64,000 nucleotides of DNA from Siniperca chuatsi (Eukaryota > Chordata > Actinopteri > Centrarchiformes > Sinipercidae). Under the pieces are notes generated by a model. That model searched no databases. It had not been told where the DNA came from and saw only the letters and a program-made list of their open reading frames with translations. A program made the position numbers and the translations under genes. This document shows positions 25,701 through 38,357 of this stretch, in pieces; positions within the stretch are counted from its first letter, which is position 1; every line of letters starts with the position of its first letter. The stretch spans positions 8,645,422-8,709,421 of the forward strand of contig NC_058063.1 in assembly GCF_020085105.1 (NCBI RefSeq), in the 5' to 3' direction.

Positions 25701-28700
25701 GAGGAAGGGCATCAAAGGAGACAAAGATAAAGAGACAGAGGGGGGAGAGCATGACAGGAAGCAGGTTCAAGCCCAGTATTTTTCCACTACTTCCATGCTG
25801 GAACCCTCTGAATGTGTGTGTGTGTGTGTGTGTGTTTTTGTGTGTGTGTGTATCTGTCTTAATCAGATGACTGTAGACCAAATTAGCAGATCAGTCACAA
25901 GGGTGTTATGAATTACCACCTCGAGATGGCTTGCAGGCAACTTTTCAGCTTTTAAGTTAAAATATTTTTGTTGTTTTGACAAGTAATGGGTCTGACAACT
26001 TTGTGTTGTGTCCTTCATTTCTAAATCGGCCACTCGGCAGTCTTATAAAGTAACATGTTTCCACACTGGGATATCCATGAGCATGCACAGGAATTGCCTG
26101 CAGATAATTGCACAATATCTGCCAGCATAACCTTAACTTCTCCACTAGGCGTAATGCTGGAATTTACTGAATCATAATTTCCTAGGGAACACATTTTGAG
26201 GTCTGGGAAGGAACAATTACTAGTAAATCACAAAATGCTTTTGTCCCTAGTTTTTTAGTCCCATGTTTGGTGTTGGCTCAATTCCAGTGTTATTGTATAT
26301 CCTTTCTATCTCAGTCAATCAGTGTTGAATAAACAGGCCTGCTCATGCATACGACTTGTGAAATTCAAAGGTGTGCTTATCGGTTCATCTGTCAGTTTTT
26401 ATAAGCTGTAGTTACCTTTTAAAAGCCCTTCTCTGCATCCTTAGTCAAATATAATTATGTGAATCTTTGCAGAAGCATGTTTCACCATTAAGCCACCAGA
26501 ATTCTGAACTTGAGCAATGCAGGAATATATATGTAATGTTAGTGGGTTAAACAAGACCATACTTATCACATTAGTGTACGATTGTTTAGAAAGCATTACC
26601 AGAGTAATTGACATCTGTTCTGCTAATACCTCTTCCCATTTGTTCATCTCCTTTTTTTTTTACCTAGATGTTGTCAGACCTTGTCAACATCCAAATATTT
26701 CATCAGAATGTTCTGTTCTTTCATTAGCCTTTAGCCACACTTCTGTTTTTCCATCTCTCTTCTCACCCCTTGTCTTATTTGTCTCTCCTTGTCCTTCAGC
26801 ACACCTCAGTGGATGATTTGATGTTCTCTCTGTCTGTGACGCACCAATAATCCTTTTTCACAATCACAGCTTATTACAACAGCTGAGCTTTAAAGGTGCA
26901 ATATGTAAGAATTGGCCACCTGTCGAATTCATACTCCAAACAAAGTGGGAGCAGCATATCACCAGAGTAACTGCTAACTGCTGCTAACTGTAGCTGCTGT
27001 TAGCTAGTTAGCGCAGTTAGCCGTGCAGCTAGCGCTCCTATTGCTCACTGACTCTACCCAGCCTGGGAGTTCGGCGCACCAGGGAGTGTTGCTAGTTAGC
27101 ATGCTAACATCAGTAGATATCTCTGCAACACAATACATAGACATCTTTGACATAACGTCATAACTGTGATTTATTCAGTCTGTGGATCATTTTAGTTAAT
27201 TTTTGAATGTGTTAAACCTAAATTCTTAAATATAGCTTCTATAAGTATCGACAAAGCTGCGAATGATTTTTTTTTTTAGCTCAGGCCTTTTGATTTGGAC
27301 CATAAGACCAGGACAATTACAGCACAATCCAGTTTCAATCCAGCACAATCTCAACTACGCCTGTGCTTACATTGCCTGCAGAGTGGTTGTGTGTGTGTTT
27401 ATAACCTGTCATTGTCACTGTTATTATTTAACAATTATTATTTGGTTCCTGTGTCACTGTGCCAAGTCAACCACCCAAATAGTTTTAATGGAGCATACAC
27501 ATAAACACACTCATTCACCCACTCTATAATGCAAACACGCACATATACACACACTTTCCTGCTTGGACTGACCTCAATACAGTCCTAGTACAGATAGAAT
27601 TGAAAAGGAAAGGCACATAACGTTAGTTATGTCAAATTTGTTCCGTGTAACATGCAGATAACACCTGCCTTCCCTCTACACCTGTATTTCCCATGTCTCA
27701 CCACAATTATTCTATAAAAAGGGAGAGAACATAACAAAAGGAGTAAATTATGTATAAAGTATTCAGTCAAACAAGCACACACACACGGAAATTGGAGTGA
27801 ATGGCAACATTGTTTAGCGCCACGCGGCCTACTTTTCCTACTTCTTCCTCTTCCTCCATCCTGCCTGCTCCAGCCATCACTTCCCTCTGTCTCCAACTTT
27901 CTTCTCCCCCTCTTTCCCCCTGCACCGTAGCCAGCCAAAACATTGTTTTTGTCTTTGTAGCAAAATGGGCGAGTGGCGATCCTGAAGTCTGACTATTTTT
28001 ATCCTAGTTTCTTACTGAGGCACTAGGAAAGCAGAAGTAGCTATTTATCACCCAGCTTATCATCCAGCTTTTGGTAAACCTCTCTGTAATTCTTTACATT
28101 TGAATTACTTTCTTCTACATGGTCTCTCTCTGGCTGTGTTTCTTACAATCACCAGTTAACACACATACTTACACACAGTTTACATAGATCCTGTCACAGG
28201 AATCAGCTATGTAGTGTGTTATCTGTAAGACATGCTGGGTAATCATTGTAGGTGGCCTCTGTGACCTACTTACACTTCCCTCACTGATAAGGCATTAGCT
28301 TATATCCACCTTATTACACTCAATATGCACCTGTTGTCATGTCATTAGTCATGTGTCTATATGTGCTGATACTTACATAGTCCTATCAGCGTCTGTCTGG
28401 TGGCAGTTGGGAACTTTACACTCACATCCCTATTTTTTTTTTATTTTTATATCTGCGTAGTTCATGTTTCACTGTGTGTAGCCTGTAACTGCTTTATGTG
28501 TGTCTCAGCTGTTAATAGCCACAAGTAAATTACAGTTGCAGTGTGGGACGTTTTAATCAGATCTGAGGTCAGTTACAGTACTGCGAAGTCAAGTCAGTCT
28601 AAAATAAATACTGTCGACACACGATCAAGTTTTTTTTTTATTCACTGTAGTCTCACACTTCCTGGAGAAACCCTGACTGTTTCATTGCTCTTTCTGATCA

Positions 28701-30987
28701 CTTCCCTTTCCAGAGATATTTACCATAGGCCTTTTTGTTGCAATACGAGGGCACTGACCTATTTGTGTGTGTGTGTGTGTGTGTGTGTAGCTTGTGTTTT
28801 TCCGGTGAGGGAGCTGTATCTGGCATTTGATCTGTCCAAGCCTGCAGCCGCTACACAGCCCCCTGTGAGAGGAATAATACTATGACCTACGCACACACAC
28901 ACACACACACACATATGCGCACAAATTCGCTCTCATACTGTCACATCTCATTCTGCTCCGTTCTGCAGGCAGCCTCCAGACAGACAGTGTGTCTGTCTGT
29001 TGCTCTCTCCCTGTCTCAGCCTCATTGTGTTGGTGTGTGAATCATATTTGCAAGCATGTCAGGAAGAGTATAATTAAATTTAAAGACCGCAGTAAAATAG
29101 GTCTGTATGCCAGTTTACAGTATCATGGTTGTTTCTCAGGTGATGCCGGTGGGCCAGACTGAGTAAAGTTTTGTGATATGAAGTTCCAGTTCAGCGGTTT
29201 TTCTCTAAAACAGTCCCTTGCAGTTAGTGTGCATTGTAACCTACAGACAGGTGACAAAATAGCTGGCTTCACTGATTGCTGATCCTGGATAACCAGTATA
29301 ACAAAGCTTTTAGTTTTTCTAGTAAAAAGTGACAGTGGGTATAGTTTTTATTTCCAATCATTATCTCATTGAGTCTTAAAAGGTTTAATGCTCAAATAGT
29401 TGCCTAATATTATCCTGAGCTGCATGTTCTACTCATGTATTAAAAATGTTGCTCTATTGTAGCCTCAGTACTTTTGTCCAAGTTGAGATCCGATAGAACA
29501 ATGGCTGAATTCTTCCAGTGAACTGATTGGTCAGTGGTCGGGCTGTTGACAGGTTCTGAACTAATCCTCTGAAGTTAACCTGCTGCAGAGCAGGTTAACT
29601 TGCTATGCCGCATAGGTTACCATGGTGATCTATGTCAGTTAAAAGTGTGCCAGCTTTGTGATACTAGAAACCCAGCGTTACGCTCAAAGATAGCTGGCTG
29701 ACCCACTAAGCTCACTTCATGATACAGGCCCCAAATCTCCCCGCAGTTGAACACGTACGAACACGTACATATCTGCCCCCAAACTGCAGATATGTCATCA
29801 AAACGCCAACTGAGCGAATGTCTTTTGAAATAATGATGTTTATTCCTCCAGTACAGTTTCAGAAACTTAAAGAATATAAGCCATGGAGCAATGAGGGTGT
29901 TCTGGAGGCTCATGGTGAGGCAACACCTTCCACTTTACGTTGGGTTTTCCTCCCCAGCTGTATCTATTATTAGGTATCACTATAAATTGCACAGTGACTT
30001 CTTCAGTGTACCCAAACTGCAGATGTTTTTTAGATGTACTGAATAGATTCCTGGTTCAGCATAAATCCAGTTTGCCTTTCTTTACCTCCAGACCTCTTTC
30101 AATTGTTCCACACCGCTTTGTTTACAGTCCTGAAGTGTGTGCCAATATCTTGTTGCCACCTTTTTTCAGTCCAGAGTACATCTGCAGCCAACAGTAAAAA
30201 CCCCCTCCAGACTAGTTCAGTAAGTCAGTCCGGAGGATTGTTTTGGAAATCCTCCCTCGTGATTCCCTGCTTTCTTTGTGTCTCCTCTCTGAAGCCTGTC
30301 TTCCAGCCTTTTTCAACATTCTCTCTCTCTCTCTCTCTGCTCCACTCAGCTGCTCCCTCTTCTCAATATGCTCCTTAACCTCTTACCTTCCTTCCTCTGG
30401 GCATTCCCTTCCCCCCTCCCAGATTTAACAGTTTGTCTCTCAAATCATTATCAAGTAAGTTGTATTAAATGGAAGCCAATGTGTGTTGCTTACACTTTTC
30501 AGTTCGATTAAACAGCAATTAATGCATTACATTTACCTTGGGAGTACGCCACAGAGATGCAAAGTAGAATTAAAATGCTGTATAATATAATAATATAAGA
30601 AATTAATAGATACAAAGTTAAAAAGAATGTAGGTTGTAGAAATCCTTGGTGGTATTTATCTTTTATCTTAAAATTTTTCTTCAGAATTGGGATTTGGAAG
30701 AAAAAAATCTTTCTTGATTTACCCACATGACCGAGCAGAAGTTACAGTAAAGAATTGAGTTTCTGTGTCGACTCGTTTCCTTTGTCTTCTCGTCTTCCTC
30801 TCATTTTATTTCTTAGCTTTCTTTACTGCGTGTAGTAGCACATGGAGCCCACATGTTGTGCAGATCAGTCTTTGTGTCAGACTTCACAGCCTGTATGTGT
30901 GTGTGTGTGTGTGTGTAGATGACAGAGTGTGTGTACACCTGTCTTTTGGAGCTTTAATTTGGAAATTCTGTAAGAATACCATCTTAC

Positions 30988-31020
<33 letters not shown>

Positions 31021-33944
31021 TTACTCTGCTGACATTAAGTCTGTCTGTCACCTCCAGTCTCTATCTCACACACACAGGCTGTCCTGCTTAGAATATAATC
31101 CTTATACCCCACCCTTTACACACACACACCAGCTCAGGCTTATTAATGCCCATTTTATAATTCTTTAATCCATGTGTGTGTGAGGTGTGTGTAACAGAAA
31201 GGATGTGTGTGATGTTGAGGACTTTTCACTTTTCACAAAAAAAAAAAAACATTCGGGTAATGTAACACATAAATGTGCACACACAGCAGCATACTGTGCC
31301 TGCCTGTCTGTCTGTCTGTGCATTTGTGAGTGTATATGACGGTGTGTGTGAGTGTGTGTGTGTGTGAGATGGGGTAGGGGGCAGTTGGGCAGGTGCAGAG
31401 ACAGCTGGTGTGGGCAACTCTAACCGAGGGGGAGGACGAAAGCGAGATTCCTAGAGAATGACATGAATTATAGGGTAGCAATTGAGCTGCAAGAGAGGGG
31501 AAAACGAGTGTTTGTATGAGAGTGTGTGTGTTGTTGCCAGTGGTGAACCGCTTTGATAGCACACACTGAGCTAGTGTGTTTGAGTGAGACAGATGGAGAA
31601 ACTGAGAAAGAGAGGGAGAGTATTAAACCACTTTTTATAGAGCGACAGATTAATCCGGGAAACATTTTTTTTGATTGGCTTACGGGAGATGGTGTGGCAA
31701 GAAAGAGACAAAGACGAACTTACAGCGAACTCAGTTTTCCCTTTTATTTATGTGATAAGCCATATAGCTCTAAGCTACAGGCAAGTGTGCTCTTAGGTTA
31801 GCTTATCAGTAGCAGGCAATAATTGCTTTGCTGAAATTAAAAGTGTGCATTTTCATTATCGCAGCCATGTCTGTTTAAATGTGAATTACAAGCCAATTTT
31901 GAAAGGATAAAGTTATTATCTAACTTTCTTTGCTCTACGATGATTCAGAGGAGCAGATTTCAACCCTTTTGAGATTTACAACAGCGTGACATTCAGCAGT
32001 TTACAGGCAAGCTTTCAATAATGCACCTGCTGCACATATTACCTGGTGTTGAAGCAATAGTTTGACAATTTGGGAAATGTGCTTATTTGCTTTCTTGCCC
32101 AGAGTTAGATGAAAAGATCAATACCACTCATATCTGTACACTAAATATGAAGCTTTGTCCAGCAGCAGGTTAGCTTAGCTTAGCATAAAGACTGAAAGGG
32201 GGTGGGGGGGGGCTAGCCTGGCTCTGTCTGAAGATAACAAAATCCACCTACCAGCACCTCTAAAGCTCACTAAGTAACACGTTATATCTTGTTTGTTAAA
32301 TTTGTACAAAAAACAAAGTGTAAAAATTACATGTTGCGACCACTACTTGTTGCTTTTATAAATTGGACAGAGCCAGGCTGCTAAACTAAGCTAAGCTAAA
32401 CGGCTGCTGTCTCACTGCTGCTGTGTAAATTAATTTAGACACACACGCATACAGAGTTGAATGTATCAGTATTGGCTATATGTTTGTAGTCCTGCTCTTC
32501 TGCTCTGTTCTGTCCTGTTTCACTATTACCTGTAAATGTTTTAAATATGCTTCTCCATGATGCCTTCGTAACATTGCTCTGTTTGTACTTTAGAGCTGCA
32601 AAGATTAGTTGATTTTTCGATTAGTTGAGCGACAGAAAATTAATCAGCAAATCGATTAAACATAAAAAAGTTATTTTTCAAGGAATAATAGAAAGAACTT
32701 CAAGGTTTTTGGACTATTGGTTGGACAAAAAACTAATTTGAAGCCGTCACCTTGGAATCTTGGAACTTGTGACGGGCATTTTTCACAATTTTCTGACAAT
32801 TTTCAGAGCAAATGATCTATTAATTGAGCAAATAATTGGCAGATTAATCAGTAATGACCATAATTGCTAGTTGCTGTGCTGATGTACTTCATTCACAGTG
32901 TTGAAACACTGTCACCACACCACTACGTTATTTCCAGTATGTACTGCAGGATTTTAAACATTCAAGTAAAGTTGTGTTTTGTATTGTGAACACTGGTGGG
33001 TTATGAAAAGTAAACTGAAGTTTGCTCTCTATACACAGAACAAACATTTTCACCAACTGTGTGCATATAGGGAAATGAAGTTTGCATTTAAATAGACATG
33101 TAATTTTCCATCCTATATTTTCCATCAAAATATAATTTGAAAATATCAGTCTACTTGCCTCTTTCTTTGTCTCTCCTCTCTTTTCTCTGTCATGACACAA
33201 CATGTGGGGTAATGGACGGGCACCGCCCTCTAGGGTTCAGGCATGGACATTCGTCAGTCACTGTACCACGTCACATACAGAGAGACAGAAATGTCTGTGC
33301 CGGTCTATTTGCAGACAACCACATAACATAAACACAGGACTAAGAATAGAAAGGACAATGAGGATTTCTTTCTATGTGTCCATGAGAAGAGATTTACTGA
33401 AGTGTGTGTGCACGTGACCGTGAGCTGTCACCTTCAGATTCGCATTAGCAGTGTTAACCAACCAACCAGCTTTTTTTGTAAGGACACTTGGAATTGTGTT
33501 TCTTAATCTCCTCTCATCTTCTCTTCTGACATGTGTTCCAGGAGGAGGCCATCCCGGAGCTTGAGATAGACGTGGATGAGCTGCTGGATATGCCCAGTGA
33601 CGTTGAGCGGGCAGCCAGGGTCAAGGTAGGATACAAATATACACTTGTGTCAAAGCATTCGAGGACACACAGATTCAAAAGACAAAATATATATTCAGAC
33701 TGTCTTTTATTGCTTTACAGGAGTTGCTGGTTGACTGTTTTAAACCTACTGAGGTAAGTCTTTTTCTTCCTTCCTTCCATCCTTCTGCCCCCTGACACTT
33801 TACCCCCATATCATTGCACTGTGGATTTGTTTGCTTCTGAATCCCATGTGTTTTGTCCCTCCTGTCTCCCCGTAGGACTTTGTCTCAGAGCTGCTCGACA
33901 AGATCCGAGGGATGCAGAAGCTCTCCACGCCTCAGAAGAAATGA
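12818..33944 (+). CDS. ppp1r14b: Protein phosphatase 1 regulatory inhibitor subunit 14B (PHI-1)
   Basis: Four coding exons: 12818-13018, 33542-33625, 33721-33753 and 33876-33944. All have GT-AG introns and every junction is phase 0, giving 128 residues (human about 147; the N-terminus is shorter here). The protein starts [20 protein letters not shown]. The inhibitory core is [19 protein letters not shown], with Thr38 equivalent to human Thr57, the PKC/ROCK site whose phosphorylation makes this cytosolic protein a potent inhibitor of PP1. The C-terminal helical part contains [12 protein letters not shown] and ends [10 protein letters not shown]. Intron 1 is 20.5 kb while introns 2 and 3 are 95 and 122 bp. 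The ATG has a good context (gcgaccATGG). The orthologue call over 14A/C/D rests on the PRVYFQ start and STPQKK tail. Confidence 0.97.
16181..17020. mobile_element. Long-TIR MITE-like element with embedded AT/GT microsatellite
   Basis: The left end TTAAAGAAACACTCCCTGGT at 16181 and the right end ACAAGGGAGTGTTTCTTCAA at 17001-17020 are inverted complements with few mismatches. GTGCCCAATA (16211 on) and TATTGGGCAC (16980 on) extend the pairing. Inside lies a second repeat (TGATTCCCAACC to CAGGGGGTACGTGG, about 16227-16290) and a 270-bp TATG/TATA/TGTG microsatellite. No transposase is encoded. Confidence 0.75.
16304..16588. repeat. Compound (TA)n/(TG)n/(TATG)n microsatellite
   Basis: An almost pure mixture of TATA, TGTG and TATG units. 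It gives long Tyr/Ile/Met/Cys-rich open frames on both strands that are artefacts of the repeat. It lies inside the 16181-17020 element. Confidence 0.9.
17579..17618. repeat. Inverted repeat TTACTTGCTATA ... TATAGCAAGTAA
   Basis: Twelve-base perfect arms (17579-17590 and 17607-17618) enclose a 16-nt spacer in intron 1 of ppp1r14b. It is too short and too AT-rich to call a microRNA precursor. Confidence 0.6.
18985..19385 (+). repeat. Dispersed repeat GGTACCCTGTGGAGT, copy 1
   Basis: It shares the order of blocks GGTACCCTGTGGAGT, GGTCCCTGTTTTGT, GACTGCTAGC and CAAGGATACACACAGTGTGT with the inverted copy at 45318-45697. The shared order over about 380 bp shows one family. No coding capacity. 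Confidence 0.75.
22716..22749. repeat. (GT)17 microsatellite
   Basis: Pure run in ppp1r14b intron 1. Confidence 0.95.
25813..25850. repeat. (GT)n microsatellite with TTTT interruption
   Basis: Two GT runs separated by a short T run in ppp1r14b intron 1. Confidence 0.9.
26892..27115 (+). repeat. Dispersed repeat beginning AAAGGTGCAATATGTAAGAA
   Basis: The start block AAAGGTGCAATATGTAAGAA and the later GCTAACTGCTGCTAACTGTA and TTAGCATGCTAAC segments are recalled as a high-copy teleost repeat. Boundaries are approximate. Confidence 0.55.
28763..28788. repeat. (TG)13 microsatellite
   Basis: Pure run in ppp1r14b intron 1; an opposite-phase (CA)n run follows at 28891-28912, so the two are inverted relative to one another and could pair. 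Confidence 0.92.
29565..29740. repeat. MITE-like repeat with perfect GTTAACCTGCT palindrome
   Basis: GTTAACCTGCT (29574-29584) and AGCAGGTTAAC (29589-29599) form perfect 11-bp arms around GCAG. A segment containing GTTACCATGGTGATCTATG follows, typical of a dispersed teleost element. The right end is uncertain. Confidence 0.55.
30895..31016. repeat. Pair of (TG)n microsatellites
   Basis: Runs at 30895-30916 and 30989-31016 flank about 70 bp of unique sequence in ppp1r14b intron 1. Confidence 0.9.
32047..32430 (+). mobile_element. Foldback MITE-like element, copy 2
   Basis: AGCAATAGTTTGACAATTTGG (32054 on), GATCAATACCACTC and ATGAAGCT blocks repeat the left end of the element at 4121 in the same order. 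The TTAGCTTAGCTTAGC / GCTAAACTAAGCTAAGCT blocks are internal inverted repeats. The right terminus seems lost. Confidence 0.7.
32593..32875 (+). repeat. Dispersed teleost repeat, copy 2 (AGAGCTGCAAAGATTAGT)
   Basis: It starts AGAGCTGCAAAGATTAGTTG at 32593 and contains GATTAGTTGAGCGACAGAAA and TTAATCAGCAAATCGATTAA. It is the same family as the minus-oriented copy near 500-690. It is noncoding. Confidence 0.65.
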
Positions 33945-36021
33945 TGGCATCCCTCCTCCTCCCCTACATCTTCCCTTCCGCCTCAGCCCTCACTTCTCGT
34001 CTTCCTACTGCGCTTTCCATCCTTTTATTTTGATGTCAGTTTTCTTCCATTGAAGGTCTTCATGAAATACTGAACTTTGTTTCCGCTTGTCGTTAGGCCC
34101 TCTGTCTTGAACCCCTTTCTTTTTTTCTTTTCATCTCTTTCCCTTCTCTTGTTGCCTGGATCCAGCCCCATAAGTCGCTTTTATTTTTCATTTTGTGTGA
34201 CCTTCCCTTGTTGTTTGTTGGACTTTCTTCTTAAGAACTATCAGCAAAGAAGAAAAAGTAAAGTAAAGACTGCATAATAACCAGGAGAAAACAACAACAA
34301 GCGATTCATCGGTCTTAATCCAGGCACTCTCCTTCCTTCTCTTTTTCACTCCTGCTCCTCCTTCACCCTTTGTTTGGCTTTACTCCTCTTCCTCATCCAG
34401 CTCTTCTTCCTCCCACCCTCTCTCATACCACCCTCCATCTGTCTGAGGAGGAGGAGGAGAAGAGGAGATGAGCCCCATAATTACTGAGAGTGGGAAGAGG
34501 AACAAGAGAGAGTCTGCAACAGCCAAGAGAGGAGTGGAAGGGTGAACGATGAAGGAGGACGGCTGGATGGAGGAAGCAGCCAATCAGCTTGAAGCAGGGC
34601 CTAATCAGTGCTTATCTCTCTACCAATGAGATTGTTATTTGTTTAAACTTGTAAATGATCCAGCCATCACCCATGATTCTTTTGATATTTTCTAGTTCAG
34701 TTTGAGGGCATGGGGATATTCACTTGACTTAGTTTTTTTTTTTTTTTAAACTCTTTTGGGGGTCCGTACAGTTTTTTCAGATACCCCCCCCCCAATCAGA
34801 GGCATTTGCTACAGTGGTGCATTTAAAGACTGAGTTTTTTTGTGTGTGTGTATCTGTTGAAAATCTGCACTATGTCATTTTGGGAAGAAAATTTGAACCT
34901 CTGACCACAAAGACTAATGTATGGTATATCTTTAGTTCAACAAAGAGGAAAATTTCATCCCTGGAAATAGTGGTTGAAGCTTAAAAAAGTCACTGGTTGG
35001 CTGTGGTGGTCATACGGGCCAACTAATTTTAGAATAAACATCTTCCTTTTGAGGCTAGAGTAGAAGTAGGTTCTCTTAGCTTGGGTGTGCTTGAATAGAA
35101 TTCAAATTCTTGGGGGGGGGGCTAAGTATGTTTTTCTTTCCTGAAATGCGTGATGCAGTTCAGCCTGCACATACATATGTATGTCTGTGTGTTGCTAAAT
35201 GCTACGTGTGTATGTTGCTACATAATGTACAGCAACTTTCATAATAGGGGTGTTTTTCTGGTCTGTATATTCTGCTGTTCTGTACGACAAATTAGATTTT
35301 TAGTATAGGACTGGTTCCTGTTTCTTTATATTCTTCTGGATGCATTTTGTCCCAACACACTGACAGTCCAACAGGGGGGACCTAGAATAAAGCTGCCTTG
35401 TTTAGTTTTTTTAACCCCCCCCCCCCCCCGAAATGATTTAGTCCACCACATTGTTTTGTATTTGGCAGACGTCAGTTCAGAGCTGTCACACGTACATGGA
35501 AACTCTGAAAGTGTCTTTGGAGCTCCACGTTGGTGTAGAGACTTTGTACTGTCCTCTGCCTGTCAGTAGACCCACCAATGAGACGTCTGAATGGGAGGGA
35601 TGGACGGAGGCCACTGTTTTAAATTGAAGCTGTCTAAATGCATTCACCCTTCTTTTATTTTTATTTTTGTCCTTTCTCTCTCTCTCACACACACACTCAG
35701 AGGCCACCCTCAGGGCGGAGGGAACGGAAACACATTAGCAAACACAGCTGCCTCTCACACAGATGTGCGCGCACACACACACACACACACGAAGCGCTGA
35801 GAGAGAAAGGGAGGGAGAGAGAGAGACAGGTCCATAGCTGTCACAAGATCTGTGTGTTTCCCTGCTGAAGCTGCCAATCATCTCCAAGAATAAGCCATCT
35901 GTTTCAAAACCTGAGCCAATCAGATGAGAGACTGAAGCCCATCGGCCAATTGGAGAAGCAGTAACATTTGCTGTGATTCCTGTGGCCAATTGCGAACACC
36001 TGCAGTGACAGCCGACCTCCA

Positions 36022-36059
<38 letters not shown>

Positions 36060-36064
36060 GCCAA

Positions 36065-36123
<59 letters not shown>

Positions 36124-37050
36124 CCATGCATACACATGCACACACATTGGCCCATTTTCATCTTGCTGCTCTGTCATTTCTCCCTGGCATCCCCTCTCTC
36201 CTCCTCCTCCCACCCATGTTCATCCTTCTGTCCACTCTCCCTCTATTCAGTTCCCTTTCCTTTATTTTTTAAAACAGATGTTGCCTTAGGTTGCATTATT
36301 TATGTTACACAAACCAAATAAACGGGAGACATTCATTTTTAAAAAGGTAACACAAACTGCTAAAAACGTGTTACTGAGCAGAACTGCGGCATGTGGAGAA
36401 TCTCGGACGTTCTGTCGCTCCTTTTCTTCTTTTTTTTTGAGAGACAAAGTGAGATTCTGTTGTTTTTTTTAGAAGTGAGTGTTTAATACTTAGGCCTTGA
36501 TACAGTGATTTTGTTTAGAGAAAACAATGTTCTTTACATTTACCATTTGAATACTGGTCTGTTTTTATTGTGATCATGACACTTCTTGATGCCGAGCCTT
36601 GGATTAACATGTAGTTGAACAAAAATCCATTCAGATACATTTTGGTGCGATTGCTTTTGCCTTCCTGGTGAGGTTTCCAAATCAAGCTCGGTCTGCATAT
36701 TTGCGAGACATTTTGAACGGTGGGATTGTACCAGGCAAGTTCAATCAGTAGCTGAATTTGAGTGGATTTTCATTTCTAAATCCAGGTTTGCATTATACCT
36801 TCTTAGACTGTTATTGAGAAGTCTGTTTTTTTACTGTTGGGGAAAATTGCAAAAAAAATATATATAGTGATTATTATCATTGAGGCTAAATACAAGAGCT
36901 AAACCATACGGATTGGAGGAGTGGAGGTGTTTTTTGGACAATGATTAGATCAAACCAACAAACAAATGTAGCAATATCAACAACAGGTCTTGTTTTTGCC
37001 CAATTTTGTTACACTTTTATGCAACTTTAATAAAAACATGTAAAATGGAC
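33945..37050 (+). other. ppp1r14b: 3' UTR of ppp1r14b with several poly(A) signals
   Basis: AATAAA signals occur at 35386-35391, 36317-36322 and 37029-37034. The last is followed by a T/GT-rich stretch (ATTGTTTGTCATTTTTGG) suited to cleavage. The UTR could therefore be 1.4, 2.4 or 3.1 kb. It holds a poly-C run at 35415-35429, a (TC)n tract and a long (CA)n tract. The exact ends are inferred. Confidence 0.55.
36027..36121. repeat. ppp1r14b: (TC)n followed by (CA)27 in the ppp1r14b 3' UTR
   Basis: A pyrimidine run at 36027-36056 and a CA run at 36069-36121, 12 bp apart. If the distal poly(A) sites are used, both are transcribed. CA runs in mRNA bind hnRNP L. Confidence 0.93.
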
Positions 37051-38022
37051 ATATTGTTTGTCATTTTTGGAGTTGTCAGTTCTCTGCTTCAGAAGACCTA
37101 GAGAGATTTATAGATGATTCTACTGTACAACGGTTTATTAGCTTGTATTTAGTTCAACAAAGCATCCTCTTTGAATTTGATATTTATTAGTGTTATAGAC
37201 CTTTTTCATGGAAAACTTTTTGACTTGTCTTAGCAGGTAAAGCACATGTGTAATTAATAACATTAACGCTGGCTCTGTTCCATTAAGTGTCTGTGTATGT
37301 CAGTGACCAGCAGACACAATATGAGGAAACGGAATGCAAACATAATTAATGTTCCACCTGCAGTTTTCCTACAATGACATGCCACAATGTCTGCCATGAA
37401 AAAGGCCCATTGTCCAAATGATATGAATTCCACCATTGTCATTTGCATGACTGTCTAAATATTTTGCATTACTTTGGTGCCATCTGGTGGTTAATTGCAA
37501 TATGACAACTGCATTTATACCCGGGCCCACTGTGTAGCAAGAGTGGGTCTGCACTTTGTGAATCATATTCTGTTCTAATCAGAGGCTGGTTGATGTAAGC
37601 CCAGCCCTGTGAATAAACAGTCAGTTAGGGAAGAATGATGCTTAACACCAGTAACATAATGGCTGCATCACATTGTGCTAATGACCTAGAGTAACTTCTC
37701 AGGAGGAATTAAGGGACAAAGTTGGATCCTTGTGTCTTGGTTTATAATGTATCTACCACAACACAGAGGCCTAGAATCACAGTGTCTTTTAGAAAAGATA
37801 TAAGTTTTATTGGCATGCTCGTAATCAAGTTCAGTATTGCCAAAGTGGTTGTACAAGGATTAGAATGTAAGAATAATTCAAAATGTTAAAAAAAAGACAA
37901 CAAATGCTTTGCACATTACCACATCAGACTGTACTACTTTATACAACTGCATTACTATACTACATATTATCATTAAAAACTATCAGAAAAACTGTATACT
38001 AAAAACTGTATACTATAAAAAC

Positions 38023-38038
38023 TATATATATATATATA

Positions 38039-38074
<36 letters not shown>

Positions 38075-38082
38075 TGTGTGTA
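38023..38082. repeat. (AT)n(TG)n compound microsatellite
   Basis: AT run at about 38023-38038 followed by a TG run at 38041-38073 and imperfect TG to 38082, upstream of brms1. Confidence 0.93.
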
Positions 38083-38249
38083 TATAAACTCTTAACAATA
38101 TATTATTTTGGTATTTTTAGAACTATTTTACATTAAAGATATATTGCTTTTGTTTTGATCTTACTTTTGTGGTTGTTTATTTATTTAGCCTGTAATCACT
38201 GTAGTTATTGTAGTGTATGTGTAATCTCCCCTGCGTGGTCTGGGCCACA

Positions 38250-38298
38250 ATTATATTATATTATATTATATTATATTATATTATTATATTATATTATA
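38250..38298. repeat. (ATATT)n pentanucleotide array
   Basis: About ten copies of TTATA/ATATT with one TTA interruption. It lies about 60 bp upstream of the CCAAT cluster of the brms1 promoter. Confidence 0.9.
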
Positions 38299-38357
38299 CG
38301 TTTGAAAAAAGAAGGAAGGAAGAAGGAGATGCGCGGTATTTATTTACGATCCAGCCT

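Larger units (their letters stand above)
13019..33541 (+). other. ppp1r14b: Intron 1 of ppp1r14b (20.5 kb)
   Basis: It runs from the donor after CYS-GLU (GAG|GTAAAG) to the acceptor TGTTCCAG at 33541. No nested gene was recognised on either strand. It contains the long-TIR element at 16181-17020, dispersed repeats at 18985-19385, 26892-27115, 29565-29740, 32047-32430 and 32593-32875, and many CA/GT microsatellites. Conserved enhancers could exist here but cannot be seen without cross-species alignment. Confidence 0.85.
37051..38355. other. Intergenic region between ppp1r14b and brms1
   Basis: About 1.3 kb of AT-rich DNA between a 3' end and the next gene's promoter on the same strand. It holds the AT/GT microsatellite at 38023-38082 and the pentanucleotide array at 38250-38298. 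No gene was seen. Confidence 0.6.

Noticed and set aside
27627..27938. 103-codon minus-strand frame with an Arg/Gly-rich start
   Set aside because: It comes from a pyrimidine-rich tract in ppp1r14b intron 1 and has no known domain.
35735..36145. 136-codon minus-strand frame rich in Cys/Val
   Set aside because: It is produced by translation of the GT/GA microsatellites at 36027-36121.
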